Part shown: positions 1 through 9,519 of the stretch, piece by piece | How positions within the stretch are numbered: the stretch's first letter is position 1 | Layout of the letters: each line of letters opens with the position of its first letter | Assembly: GCA_937931205.1 (NCBI GenBank) | Contig: CALHBF010000019.1 | Location: 1 to 64,000, forward strand | DNA length: 64,000 bases | Reading direction: 5' to 3' | Source of the DNA: an uncultured Bacteriovoracaceae bacterium | GTDB lineage: Bacteria; Bdellovibrionota; Bacteriovoracia; Bacteriovoracales; Bacteriovoracaceae | The notes under the pieces: generated by a model | Databases searched by the model: none | The model's input: the letters and a program-made list of their open reading frames with translations, nothing else | What the model was told of the DNA's origin: nothing | Made by a program: the position numbers and the translations under genes

Positions 1-1
1 A

Positions 2-91
2 TGGCGGAGATGAAGAGATTCGAACTCTTGATTGGCTTTCACCAATACACGCTTTCCAAGCGTGCTCCTTCGACCACTCGGACACATCTCC
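2..91 (-). tRNA. tRNA-Ser(GGA)
   Basis: Reverse complement GGAGATGTGTCCGAGTGGTCGAAGGAGCACGCTTGGAAAGCGTG...GTTCGAATCTCTTCATCTCCGCCA: long variable arm, GGA anticodon, paired acceptor stem, encoded CCA. Confidence 0.95.
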
Positions 92-140
92 GTTCAAGTG
101 GGGATTCTCTTTTTAACACATCAGCGGGTTTTCGAGCAAA

Positions 141-623
141 CTAATTCTTCTGGCGATAAGTCTCGCGACGTTCTCTAAAGAATTGGCTTAAAAGTTTAGA
201 GCATTCAAAGTGACGAATTCCACCGGTTACTGCAAATCGATGATTCAGGCGAGGATCATTGTGAAGGTGATAACCAAGACTAAGGCCTCCGCCTTTCGTA
301 TCATAGGCGCCAAAAACACAGCGTTTGATTCTGGCCTGTACCATACTTGCTAAACACATAGGGCAAGGTTCTAGAGTTACGTAAAGTGTGGCCCCAGTGA
401 GTCTCCAGCTCGAGAGCTTTTTGGCGCCATCAATAAGGGTGAGAACCTCAGCATGAGCAGTCGGATTATGATGGCTTTCTTTTAAATTATATCTTTGTGT
501 GAGAATCTCGCCCTCGGCAGAAACAAGAACAGCTCCAACTGGAACTTCTTTTTCTCTAAAAGCAATTTCGGCCTGTTTAATGGCCAGATCCATAAACCAC
601 AGGTCATCTTGCATTTTGATCAT
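141..623 (-). CDS. tadA: tRNA-specific adenosine deaminase
   Basis: HAEV...PCPMCLASM zinc/deaminase motifs, full-length 160 aa. Confidence 0.95.
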   Translation of the reverse strand: MIKMQDDLWFMDLAIKQAEIAFREKEVPVGAVLVSAEGEILTQRYNLKESHHNPTAHAEVLTLIDGAKKLSSWRLTGATLYVTLEPCPMCLASMVQARIKRCVFGAYDTKGGGLSLGYHLHNDPRLNHRFAVTGGIRHFECSKLLSQFFRERRETYRQKN

Positions 624-1360
624 ACTTTATTTGCGAGAGCAAACTTATTTCTGATCTTAATTTTTTTGCTTTCGTTCCAGTAATTGGTAATAAACTTGAG
701 ACGCTGACGTTGCTCTAGATCACTTGAAATGAATTTCACACCATAGACAGTAGAGCGTCCAATAATTGGCTCTCTTTTTGACCTGACTTCAGCAAATAGC
801 GTGTAATTCTGATTAAGAATTTCCAGACTGATCTGAACCCTTTGCCCCACATTCATTGATTTGAACAATTCAAGGCAAGCGGCACCTCTTCTCATATCAG
901 AAATTCTTCCAGACGAATGCAAACCTTCCGCATCCACCATACACTTAAGATCGGCACGATACCTGAAGTCATATTCCCACCAGTGAAAACGCGGGTAATA
1001 CAGTGGTGAAGAGATAATATAACAAGCGATTCCCATAAGAATGATGCTTCCCAAATAAAGAATACCAATCATGGGAGTTCCAAAAAGAAAGTTTCTGATC
1101 ATTCCAAAAACATAAAAGAACAATAGAATGAGTGAGATGTTCCAGAATGAATAGAAGAGATTCTTTAAGGCGGTATAATAAAAATTAAAAGTAACGAGCA
1201 GAATAATAAATTGAAAAATGAGGGTGAAGTTTAAAAGAATCTGCTTAATTGTTGCTTCCGCCAAAAATGCGAGAACAACAAAAATAAACTGAAACAAAGT
1301 TAGAAATTTAACTTTATCAAAAGAATTTTGCAGATTGAGTTTAAGCTTTGGCGTCATCAC
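620..1360 (-). CDS. Membrane protein with degenerate PilZ-like C-terminal domain
   Basis: Several N-terminal TM segments, then RYRADLKCMV...GRISDMRRGAACLELFKSMNVGQRVQISLEI resembling PilZ, but not a clean DxSxxG. Confidence 0.55.
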   Translation of the reverse strand: MMTPKLKLNLQNSFDKVKFLTLFQFIFVVLAFLAEATIKQILLNFTLIFQFIILLVTFNFYYTALKNLFYSFWNISLILLFFYVFGMIRNFLFGTPMIGILYLGSIILMGIACYIISSPLYYPRFHWWEYDFRYRADLKCMVDAEGLHSSGRISDMRRGAACLELFKSMNVGQRVQISLEILNQNYTLFAEVRSKREPIIGRSTVYGVKFISSDLEQRQRLKFITNYWNESKKIKIRNKFALANKV

Positions 1361-2706
1361 TACTTCCTATTCAATTCATTATCCATCCAGTTGGCCTTCT
1401 TTTCCAGTAATTCATCCATAGAGAAATCTTTGACCATCAACAAGGTTTTTCCCTCTGGAGTAAGAATCCCTTCGCCTTGAAAATCTTTACCATCTACCAG
1501 ATAACAAACCTTTCCAGACGGATACTGCTTCTCAAAACCGTAATAATCAAATTGATTTTTACGAGAGCGATAATTAAGCGCATGGATCTTTCGATTCAAA
1601 TAAAAAGAAAGCTTAGAAGCTGTTTGATAGTTGTTGGCGAGGATCGGCAATCCCTGACATTTTTCTTCAACCATTAAGGCCCACTTATCCCAGCCCACAA
1701 ATTCATGAATTCTTTTAGGAGCAATACTCGGGAAAAAGAAAATAAGTCTTAGAACTAATACTAAAATGAAAGAAATGGCCAACAACGTGCGGGCCCATTT
1801 TTTCGTCCAAACTTCAGCATTGGATACTAGAGGAATCAGCGAAACCGCTAAGTATATAGTCCAGTTAGCTTCAACTCGCTTAGAAAAACTAGAGATTAGA
1901 AAAAAGATCACCGATCCAAAACTTATAAACTTTAAGACACGATTGAAATCTGTTTTAGGTGCTTTTAAGGCTTGCCACCAAACAATAAATCCCGCAAAGA
2001 CTCCGGCCAAAACAATCTGCAGACCAACAAACTCTAGAGACCTTCCTAGTTTAAATTCTGACTTGGGTCTTTCAAGAAAATGGTATCTGAGTGTTGAGAA
2101 ATTATGGTCAATCTGCCAAAGCAAATGTGGAACAAGCAGAATAATGGCGACCAAAGCAGCAATATAGAACTCTCGTCTCAGCATTAAGCGAGGTAATGCC
2201 AGTATTGTGAAGAATACTAAAAGGATTCCATGATATTTGGCATAACACAGAAGAGCGATCACAGTACCCAAGAGAAGGGCATGCTGCCAGTTGGTATTCT
2301 TTAAATAGCGATCAAGGGACCAAAGATAAGCGGCGCACATGAACACAAGAGGAAGATCGGGAAGTGCAAACAGGGAGGCAAAACTCACTAAGGGAAAAGC
2401 AAAATAAAGAAGAGAAGCCGTCATCCAGTTCTTTTTCTCAACCAAACCAAGAAGAATCCCTAGCGTTGCAAACTGAAGAATCACAAATCCAATCCTCAAA
2501 GAAAATTCATTGTGTGGGAGAAATGAAAATACCTTAATAACCCAAGCTACGAAAGGAGGATGATCAAAGTATCCCCAAGACAAATCTAGTGAGTATAGCC
2601 AGTAATAGGCTTCATCATGGGCCAGTCCAATTGATGAAATAACAATCAATTGAATTATTCCCACTAAAATGAGGAGGATAGGAAAGTTCTTAGACATATT
2701 CGCCAA
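1360..2706 (-). CDS. Glycosyltransferase family 39 (ArnT/PMT-like) membrane protein
   Basis: HDEAYYWLYSLDLSWGYFDHPPFVAW motif plus many TM helices. Confidence 0.88.
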   Translation of the reverse strand: MANMSKNFPILLILVGIIQLIVISSIGLAHDEAYYWLYSLDLSWGYFDHPPFVAWVIKVFSFLPHNEFSLRIGFVILQFATLGILLGLVEKKNWMTASLLYFAFPLVSFASLFALPDLPLVFMCAAYLWSLDRYLKNTNWQHALLLGTVIALLCYAKYHGILLVFFTILALPRLMLRREFYIAALVAIILLVPHLLWQIDHNFSTLRYHFLERPKSEFKLGRSLEFVGLQIVLAGVFAGFIVWWQALKAPKTDFNRVLKFISFGSVIFFLISSFSKRVEANWTIYLAVSLIPLVSNAEVWTKKWARTLLAISFILVLVLRLIFFFPSIAPKRIHEFVGWDKWALMVEEKCQGLPILANNYQTASKLSFYLNRKIHALNYRSRKNQFDYYGFEKQYPSGKVCYLVDGKDFQGEGILTPEGKTLLMVKDFSMDELLEKKANWMDNELNRK

Positions 2707-2764
2707 CTTCTTTAATTTGTGTTACAAATATCCCCTATACCACTTGCATAAGGGCATGGACCTA

Positions 2765-3487
2765 ATGAGCATCGATAAAACAGTAGTTATCATACCTACT
2801 TACAATGAAATTGCGAATATTGAAAAAATGTTACTTACTCTAGATCGACTTTATCCGTCGCTCAATATTCTTATCATCGATGACGGCTCCCCTGATGGGA
2901 CTGCTGAAGTTGTAAAAAAGTTTCAAGAGAATAAAAAGAATCTTTTCCTTATTCAAAGAACTGGGAAACTTGGTCTGGGAACAGCCTATATCAAAGGTTT
3001 CAAGTGGGCCCTCGAGAATAACTACGATGCTGTTATTAGCATGGATTGCGATTTCTCTCATGAACCAGAAGCTATAGCTGGTTTTGTTGAAAAGCTTGAA
3101 ACAAACGACTTAGTAATCGGTTCTCGCTATATCGGCGGTATCCGTATTATGAACTGGCCTATGCAGCGTCTACTTCTTTCTTATTTTGCCTCTATCTACG
3201 CTCGCATTATTACGGGAATTCCATTTACTGATGCCACAGGCGGCTTCAATGGTTACTCAAGAAAGGCCTTACTGGCACTTAATCTCGATAACGTATTCTC
3301 TGTAGGCTATGCTTTTCAAATTGAATTAAAATTCAAAGTTTGGTCACTCGGCCTTCCATGTTTTGAAATGCCGATTACTTTTTTTGAACGCACTGAAGGT
3401 GCTTCAAAAATGAGCGGTAACATTATTTCTGAAGCCGTCATCAATGTTTGTAAACTTCGTATTAAAAAAATTATGGGGACTCTCTAA
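2765..3487 (+). CDS. Polyprenol monophosphomannose synthase-like GT2
   Basis: VVIIPTYNE, IDDGSPDGT, DCDFSHEPE, GSRYIGGIRIMNWP; DPM1-like. ORF track start (2669) probably too long; ATG at 2765 or 2756 likely. Confidence 0.9.
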   Translation: MSIDKTVVIIPTYNEIANIEKMLLTLDRLYPSLNILIIDDGSPDGTAEVVKKFQENKKNLFLIQRTGKLGLGTAYIKGFKWALENNYDAVISMDCDFSHEPEAIAGFVEKLETNDLVIGSRYIGGIRIMNWPMQRLLLSYFASIYARIITGIPFTDATGGFNGYSRKALLALNLDNVFSVGYAFQIELKFKVWSLGLPCFEMPITFFERTEGASKMSGNIISEAVINVCKLRIKKIMGTL

Positions 3488-4057
3488 ATGATTGAGAGTC
3501 TCATCTCTCTCGATAAAAGGGTCTTCCTTTTTTTAAATGGATTAAACTTTTCTTGGCTAAATCCCATTATGGATTTTGTTTCAGGTCAGTTTTTATGGTT
3601 TCCCTTTATTGGCCTTAGTCTTTATTTTGCCTTCAAGCAGCTCTCTCGAAAAAACTTCTATATTTTTATTCTTTTCATGGTTTTAGTACTGATTCTTTCT
3701 GATACTACTTCTTCTTATGTCTTAAAGAATTTAACGGAAAGATTAAGACCTTGCCGAGAGCAAGATCTTAAACCCCTTATTTATTCATTTGGACAGAAGT
3801 GCGGGGGAAGATTCGGATTTGTTTCTTCTCATGCGGCCAATTCATTAGCATTGACTCTATTCTGCTTAAGGACTCTAAAACTTCCGAAAGTTTTCTTTGC
3901 GGTTTTCCTCTTACTTCCATTCCTTGTTAGCTACTCAAGAATCTATCTCGGTGTACATTATCCAGGAGATATTCTTGGAGGTCTGCTAGTCGGAACCTTT
4001 TGGTCTAGCATCTACGTCTTTTTCTGGCGCAATCTCTCTACGGAGCAAGACGGTTAG
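3488..4057 (+). CDS. PAP2-family phosphatase (undecaprenyl-diphosphatase-like)
   Basis: KNLTERLRPC, SSHAAN, YSRIYLGVHYPGDILGG. Confidence 0.9.
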   Translation: MIESLISLDKRVFLFLNGLNFSWLNPIMDFVSGQFLWFPFIGLSLYFAFKQLSRKNFYIFILFMVLVLILSDTTSSYVLKNLTERLRPCREQDLKPLIYSFGQKCGGRFGFVSSHAANSLALTLFCLRTLKLPKVFFAVFLLLPFLVSYSRIYLGVHYPGDILGGLLVGTFWSSIYVFFWRNLSTEQDG

Positions 4058-4682
4058 TTTTCCATTCGCCATTCACTTGAATGAAGGCTACTCGATCATG
4101 TAATCGATTAGCACGACCTTGCCAAAACTCCATATAGTCAGGAGTAATGGCAAACCCACCCCAGTTTTTTGGGCGAGGGATGTTTTCCTCATGCTCAAAC
4201 TTCTTAGAAACTTTTTCAAAAATTTCTTCCAGTTCTTTGCGATCTTTAACAATTTTTGACTGAGGAGAAGCAATCGCCCCAAGCTGACTGCCTCTTGGCC
4301 TCTTTTTGAAATAATCATCAGAAACACTTTCAGCGACTTTTTTAATTTTACCTTCGATGCGAACTTGTCTAGCAAGAGGGGCCCACCAAAAGTTCATAGA
4401 AACAAAGGAAGTATTATCTATCTCGTGACCTTTATCGGAATCATAGTTCGTATAGAAAATGAAATCTCCATTCTCAACACCTTTGAGTAAGACTACACGT
4501 GAACGGGGACGATTATTTTTAATGGTTGAAAGAACAAAAGCATTTGGCTCTAAACACTCGGAAGCTAATGCTTCGTTGAACCACTTGTTAAAAAGAACAA
4601 AGGGCTCACTCGTCTCGGATGTAATGTCCAAGGCTTCATTTTGATAGATACCACGCAGTTTTTGTAAGTTGTCATTATTCAT
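4038..4682 (-). CDS. pdxH: Pyridoxamine 5'-phosphate oxidase
   Basis: PNAFVLSTIKNNRPRSRVVLLKG, FYTNYDSDKG, EFWQGRANRLHDR, C-terminal NRLAP. Start at MNNDNLQ chosen over the longer ORF. Confidence 0.93.
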   Translation of the reverse strand: MNNDNLQKLRGIYQNEALDITSETSEPFVLFNKWFNEALASECLEPNAFVLSTIKNNRPRSRVVLLKGVENGDFIFYTNYDSDKGHEIDNTSFVSMNFWWAPLARQVRIEGKIKKVAESVSDDYFKKRPRGSQLGAIASPQSKIVKDRKELEEIFEKVSKKFEHEENIPRPKNWGGFAITPDYMEFWQGRANRLHDRVAFIQVNGEWKTNRLAP

Positions 4683-4939
4683 AAACACAGATTTAAAATG
4701 AACTGCTCCTTTTGTCATGGAAACTTTTTGGCCCGAAAAATTTTGCGGGGCAAGTTTCCCGTTTTTTAAAAACTCCAAACTTAAATTGCTCTTAATTTTG
4801 GGGAATATTGCAGAGAAGAAGGTACCTTAATTCTCTCAAAAGATGAGCAAACTCAATGGTTTGCGCATTTTCTCATGCTTGCCTCGGGGAAATCTAGTCA
4901 ATATAGTGATCCAAAAATTCCACAAAGGATTTTAGCCCC

Positions 4940-6316
4940 GTGAAAATTCAACAACAGGCCCACGTAACAATTATTGATGATGATCAGGATTTTCTAGACC
5001 TTCTTGGAAGTTTTTTTCGCCAGCGCGGTTATCAGGTTCAAGTCTATTCCAATGCTGAAGAAGCATTGATTGATATTGATTCAAAACGTCTGAGCACTGA
5101 CGTGGTCATCACAGATCTGAAACTTCCTTCGATGAATGGCATGGATTTCATCAAGAGAATTAAAAAGAATAATCCCGCATTGCCTATTATCCTTATGACC
5201 TCAGAGGGAAGTTTGGAAACAGCAGTTGAGGCCATTGAAAATGGTGCATATGACTTTGTTCTCAAACCATTACACACTCCCCAACTTCTCATTTCAGTTC
5301 AAAGGGCACTTTATTTAAATGAAGTGCAAAGCGAGAACACTCAACTAAAAAGCATCTTTAATGAAGAGCTCGGCATAAGTGGAGTTATTGGTCGCTCACA
5401 AGGCTTTAAGAAAGCTATCGAACTAGCAAAACGCGTTGCCAGCTCTCAATCAAATATTCTTATTACTGGGGAATCAGGTTCTGGTAAGGAAGTTATTGCA
5501 AAGGCCATTCACGAACTGGGTGATAAAAAAGACGGTCCCTTTATCGCAATTAACTGTTCGGCCATACCTGAAAATCTTCTCGAGTCAGAATTATTTGGTC
5601 ATGCCAAAGGTTCATTCACTGGAGCAAGTGATAAAAAAATAGGGCTTTTCGAGGAGGCCAATAAAGGAACTCTTTTCCTTGATGAGATTGGAGATTTGAG
5701 TCTTCCACTACAGGCCAAACTTCTAAGAGTGCTACAAGAAAGAAAGGTGAAACGAATTGGTGAAAACCATTATCGAGATTTCAGCGCTCGCATTATTTGT
5801 GCCACCCATAAAGATCTTAAAAAAGAAGTTGCTCAAGGTAATTTTAGAGAGGACTTATTCTTTCGTTTAAATGTTATCCCTATTTACATTCCACCCCTGC
5901 GTGAAAGAAAGGAAGATATTCTTCCTCTCAGCGAATATTTCTTGAAAAAATTTGCTTCTATGAATAACTCAAATGTTAAAGGTTTTTCCAAAGAAGCCAT
6001 TAAAAAGCTAGAAATTAATGAGTGGAAAGGAAATGTTCGTGAGCTTGAAAATGCCATTGAACGAGCAGTTGTCTTATCTGTCTCTGATATTATTCAGCCA
6101 GAGGACTTGCCTAGTTCGGAAAACTTCACCAACGAGCAAAAATCAGAGCTCTCCTTTGTAGAGACCAGTAAGGTTATGACTCTTGATGAACTTTCTAAAA
6201 AGTATATCCGCCTGGTCTTTGATAAAAATAATGGGGCCAAAGAACAAACGGCAAAGGAGTTGGGAATTGATAGAAAAACTCTTTATCGAAAACTCAAAGA
6301 AATGAATATTAATTAA
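4940..6316 (+). CDS. NtrC-family sigma-54-dependent response regulator
   Basis: REC domain (DDD, TDLKLP, K), AAA+ GESGSGKE, GSFTGA, GTLFLDEIGD, C-terminal FIS-type HTH. GTG start. Confidence 0.95.
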   Translation: MKIQQQAHVTIIDDDQDFLDLLGSFFRQRGYQVQVYSNAEEALIDIDSKRLSTDVVITDLKLPSMNGMDFIKRIKKNNPALPIILMTSEGSLETAVEAIENGAYDFVLKPLHTPQLLISVQRALYLNEVQSENTQLKSIFNEELGISGVIGRSQGFKKAIELAKRVASSQSNILITGESGSGKEVIAKAIHELGDKKDGPFIAINCSAIPENLLESELFGHAKGSFTGASDKKIGLFEEANKGTLFLDEIGDLSLPLQAKLLRVLQERKVKRIGENHYRDFSARIICATHKDLKKEVAQGNFREDLFFRLNVIPIYIPPLRERKEDILPLSEYFLKKFASMNNSNVKGFSKEAIKKLEINEWKGNVRELENAIERAVVLSVSDIIQPEDLPSSENFTNEQKSELSFVETSKVMTLDELSKKYIRLVFDKNNGAKEQTAKELGIDRKTLYRKLKEMNIN

Positions 6317-6575
6317 CCAGCTTTTCCACCCAGTTTCGGAAATCACTCACATCACTGGCCAGGGATTCTTTGTCCTGCTCTTTGGCATGAGTTTCAAGCT
6401 GGGTGGCCACATCTTGAAGTTCACTAAACCCAAAAGTCAGAGCAGAACCTTTTAGTCGATGTCCAATCTGCTCACATACCAGAAAGTTCTCGTCATCTAA
6501 GGCTGTTTCCAGATATTCAAGGTCTTTAATCCGACGATTAATATAATTCTCGGCAAGCTCTACAGGAATTTCCAT
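6309..6575 (-). CDS. Hpt (histidine phosphotransfer) domain protein
   Basis: EQIGHRLKGSALTFGFSELQDVATQLE matches the Hpt H-x-L-K-G-S pattern. Confidence 0.88.
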   Translation of the reverse strand: MEIPVELAENYINRRIKDLEYLETALDDENFLVCEQIGHRLKGSALTFGFSELQDVATQLETHAKEQDKESLASDVSDFRNWVEKLVN

Positions 6576-6764
6576 AAGTACCTCCAGTTTCCATTATCCC
6601 CCCCAAGAAACCAAAGGCACGACACTTATTAACGCTAGGTAAGTGCTCAAGATTTGTGGCCTCATAATTGCTAATACTCATCAGCATCATTCGTAAGAAT
6701 TTATGAATGAGGAAGAAAAACATACCTGCGTGATTAAGGATGATTTGTGTGATAGCTTAAGGCC

Positions 6765-7589
6765 ATGACACAAATCATTCCCGAATTAAAACCTGGCCAA
6801 TCTATTGAGCTCTTAAAAGAGCTTCACATTCTTACCCGTGATGGAAAACTCAATCAGGACACTCGAAGAAAGCTTAAACAGGTCTATCATCTGTTTCAAT
6901 TCATCGAGCCTCTTCTCAAGGATCTTGAAAGTAGCGGAAAGCCTTATACACTTGCAGATCATGGAGCTGGAAAATCTTATCTAGGGTTCATTCTTTATGA
7001 TCTTTTCTTAAAGAATAATCAGCTTGGTTCTGTTGTAGGAATTGAGTTTCGTGAAGATCTCATCAAAAAATCCCAAGACCTTGCTCAGAGATTGAAATTT
7101 GATCGCATGAAGTTTCATCATCTGACAGTTGAGGATTCAATCCACTCACAAGAACTTCCTGATGAGGTTGAAATTGTAACAGCACTCCATGCTTGTGATA
7201 CGGCAACTGATGATGCCATAAAATTTGCCCTTGAAAAAAAGGCTAAATACGTAGTGATCGTTCCTTGCTGTCAGGCCGAAGTCGCGAGTGTTTTCCGAAA
7301 AAACAAGCAAAAAACATTAGGACAAACTTCACTAGTAGAAATGTGGAGACATCCAATGCATACCAGAGAGTTCGGTTCTCATATCACGAACGTTCTACGA
7401 TGTTTGCAACTAGAAGCTCACGGGTATCAAGTTACAGTGACAGAACTAATCGGTTGGGAGCATTCGATGAAGAATGAATTAATCATTGCTCATCAAAAAG
7501 ATCTGCCGAAAAACTATCCTCAGAAGAGACTTGAATCCTTATTAGATCAATTACATCTTGAAGAATTAAAATTTCGTTTTCTTGACTAG
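6765..7589 (+). CDS. SAM-dependent methyltransferase-like protein
   Basis: LADHGAGKSYLGF, GVEFREDL, VTALHACDTATDDAI, VVIVPCCQAE. Confidence 0.8.
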   Translation: MTQIIPELKPGQSIELLKELHILTRDGKLNQDTRRKLKQVYHLFQFIEPLLKDLESSGKPYTLADHGAGKSYLGFILYDLFLKNNQLGSVVGIEFREDLIKKSQDLAQRLKFDRMKFHHLTVEDSIHSQELPDEVEIVTALHACDTATDDAIKFALEKKAKYVVIVPCCQAEVASVFRKNKQKTLGQTSLVEMWRHPMHTREFGSHITNVLRCLQLEAHGYQVTVTELIGWEHSMKNELIIAHQKDLPKNYPQKRLESLLDQLHLEELKFRFLD

Positions 7590-7595
7590 ATTGCA

Positions 7596-7620
7596 TGAGG
7601 TGGAGAAATTCCACCTCATA
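7596..7620 (+). terminator. 10-bp perfect hairpin after methyltransferase gene
   Basis: ATGAGGTGGA-GAAAT-TCCACCTCAT; weak downstream T-tract. Confidence 0.5.
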
Positions 7621-7812
7621 ACCTAACTTTCTACCCCAAAAATTTCATTAACTCATTCTTGTTTCACTAAACGAGTGGCATCAAAGTTGCTTTTGTATTC
7701 TATGAGAAAAATCTGGTGTCGCATTTTTCTCTTAGTAGCTGTGTCTTATATCCCACCTATAAAAACCCATCTGACACCTTCAATATCCCCCAAATTTCCC
7801 CCGGCAGCTATC

Positions 7813-7837
7813 AAGGTCTCTTCAGAGGAGAGACCTT
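7813..7837 (+). promoter_or_regulatory. 5'-UTR hairpin just upstream of SD
   Basis: AAGGTCTCT-TCAGAGG-AGAGACCTT, followed within a few nt by AAAAGGAGTAAGTATG. Confidence 0.5.
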
Positions 7838-7854
7838 ATTCAAAAGGAGTAAGT

Positions 7855-8118
7855 ATGCAATTTTCTCAACTACAAATTGATTGGCAGGAGTTTAAAAGAG
7901 GTGTGCGTGAACTCTGGGACTTGAATGAAGCCGAACTTGAGGCCAGTGAGAAAAATCTTAGTAAATTAGAAAATATTGTCATTAATAAGTATCCCCACAA
8001 ATCGCCTGAGGTTATTCATGAAATGCTAACTCAGCTAGTGGATTCTTTTAATACGCCAACCGATCATGCTCGAGATGGTCTTTATCAGACCAGTTTTGAG
8101 CGAAGGCCTGAGGTATAA
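7855..8118 (+). CDS. Small hypothetical protein
   Basis: Strong SD (AAAAGGAG) before ATG 7855; ORF track start at 7675 is probably too early. Confidence 0.7.
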   Translation: MQFSQLQIDWQEFKRGVRELWDLNEAELEASEKNLSKLENIVINKYPHKSPEVIHEMLTQLVDSFNTPTDHARDGLYQTSFERRPEV

Positions 8119-8886
8119 TTAAAAATTCTCTTTAAAGTATGAGACATCAGTTGCATAAGTTTTGGCCGCTAGCTCCCTGCGATCAACTAGAGGATAAAAC
8201 TCATCAATTGACTCATCGGTAGTTGATCCCCATAAAATCCCTAATACTTTGTTTTGATTATTAAGTACCGGAGAGCCAGAGTTGCCTGCGATGGAAGCAC
8301 ATTTACGAAAAATGAGAGAAGAGCTTTTTTGATCCAAGATACACTCTAACTCCGTGATTCGACCCAGAAAGAGACTAAGATGATCTACCACCCAGATGCT
8401 TGCAATTTGATTTCTAATAGTTAAATTAGTGGAATAATCGAAGCCTTCAACACCAATTATTTCCTGATCTAAATCAATAATGGCCACATCCAATGCCTTT
8501 CTTTCAAGAGGCTTGAAGTCTTCATATAATTTTATAAGTTTTCCACATTGAGCAATTTCTGTTCTGCCATCTATATAAACTGCTACATAAGTATTTTCAC
8601 AAACTTCTTGAGTGGGAATGCAATGAGCATTGGTAATCAGTCTTTTGGATGATGTGAGAAAACCTGTGCAGAGACCCGATTGGTTTGGATCAATCTGATT
8701 AACAATGAATAATCGAGCCAGGCCATTTGGACAGTCTTTGCCATTGAGACTCTCACACTCAAAATGCTGCTGCTCCAGCAATGACCTTAAGTCTTGCGGT
8801 TCAATGGGCACGATTTTCTTTTTGTTATCCCTACTTTTTCCACATGAAATAAGAAGAGCAATGAACAAGAGACAGAGAATCTTCAT
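8119..8886 (-). CDS. Trypsin-like (S1) serine protease, putative lipoprotein
   Basis: Lipobox LLISC; NAHC, LDVAIIDL, GNSGSPVL catalytic triad motifs. Confidence 0.88.
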   Translation of the reverse strand: MKILCLLFIALLISCGKSRDNKKKIVPIEPQDLRSLLEQQHFECESLNGKDCPNGLARLFIVNQIDPNQSGLCTGFLTSSKRLITNAHCIPTQEVCENTYVAVYIDGRTEIAQCGKLIKLYEDFKPLERKALDVAIIDLDQEIIGVEGFDYSTNLTIRNQIASIWVVDHLSLFLGRITELECILDQKSSSLIFRKCASIAGNSGSPVLNNQNKVLGILWGSTTDESIDEFYPLVDRRELAAKTYATDVSYFKENF

Positions 8887-9016
8887 CAGGGTTCTCCTTG
8901 CAATGTACCTGATAAAACCTTTTTTTCAGAAGTGAATCAAGACCATTTGCAGAGTGATGACACGCACCTCAGTTCGGCACTGATAATGCATATAAACAAT
9001 GGGGAAGGAGATTGTT

Positions 9017-9229
9017 ATGTTAAGAGATAAAATTGATAAACTTGGTTACGATTATCTAGGTAAACAGTATCTTTATCTTAATATTGTGGGAGATGTTTTG
9101 ATCTATCTTAAAGAGTGTATCACTCCCAAAAAGAACTATCCGCTCGTTAAAAAGCCGGATGATCCCTTTCAAGAAAAATGGCCTTACCAGCATTCCTCTG
9201 AAAGTACTCACTCAGAACACATTCACTAA
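9017..9229 (+). CDS. Small hypothetical protein
   Basis: SD-like GGAAGGAG upstream of ATG 9017. Confidence 0.5.
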   Translation: MLRDKIDKLGYDYLGKQYLYLNIVGDVLIYLKECITPKKNYPLVKKPDDPFQEKWPYQHSSESTHSEHIH

Positions 9230-9288
9230 TGCTTAAGCTCGACCAGCTATGCTGGCCTAGAAACAATATCAATTTCGGGGATTTAAAG

Positions 9289-9365
9289 TGGCGCAACCGC
9301 TACGATTCGAACGTAGGACCTCTTGATTCGTAGTCAAGTGCTCTATCCAGCTAAGCTACGGCTGC
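9289..9365 (-). tRNA. tRNA-Arg(ACG)
   Basis: Reverse complement GCAGCCGTAGCTTAGCTGGATAGAGCACTTGACTACGAATCAAGAGGTCCTACGTTCGAATCGTAGCGGTTGCGCCA; anticodon ACG, encoded CCA. Confidence 0.95.
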
Positions 9366-9519
9366 GTTGTTGAGGTCTATACTTTTAATCAATCATTCTT
9401 AATTTTGCAAGGATTGATTCATAATTTTTTACGAACTATGTAAAAGTTGTCTAATTTGTTTGCCATACCAAACAGCTTGGGAGATAAATTTGCGGCCAAC
9501 TTTTAAATAAAGGGAATTT

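Noticed and set aside
1766-2167. 133-aa plus-strand ORF
   Set aside because: Antisense to the well-supported GT39 gene, no recognisable motif.
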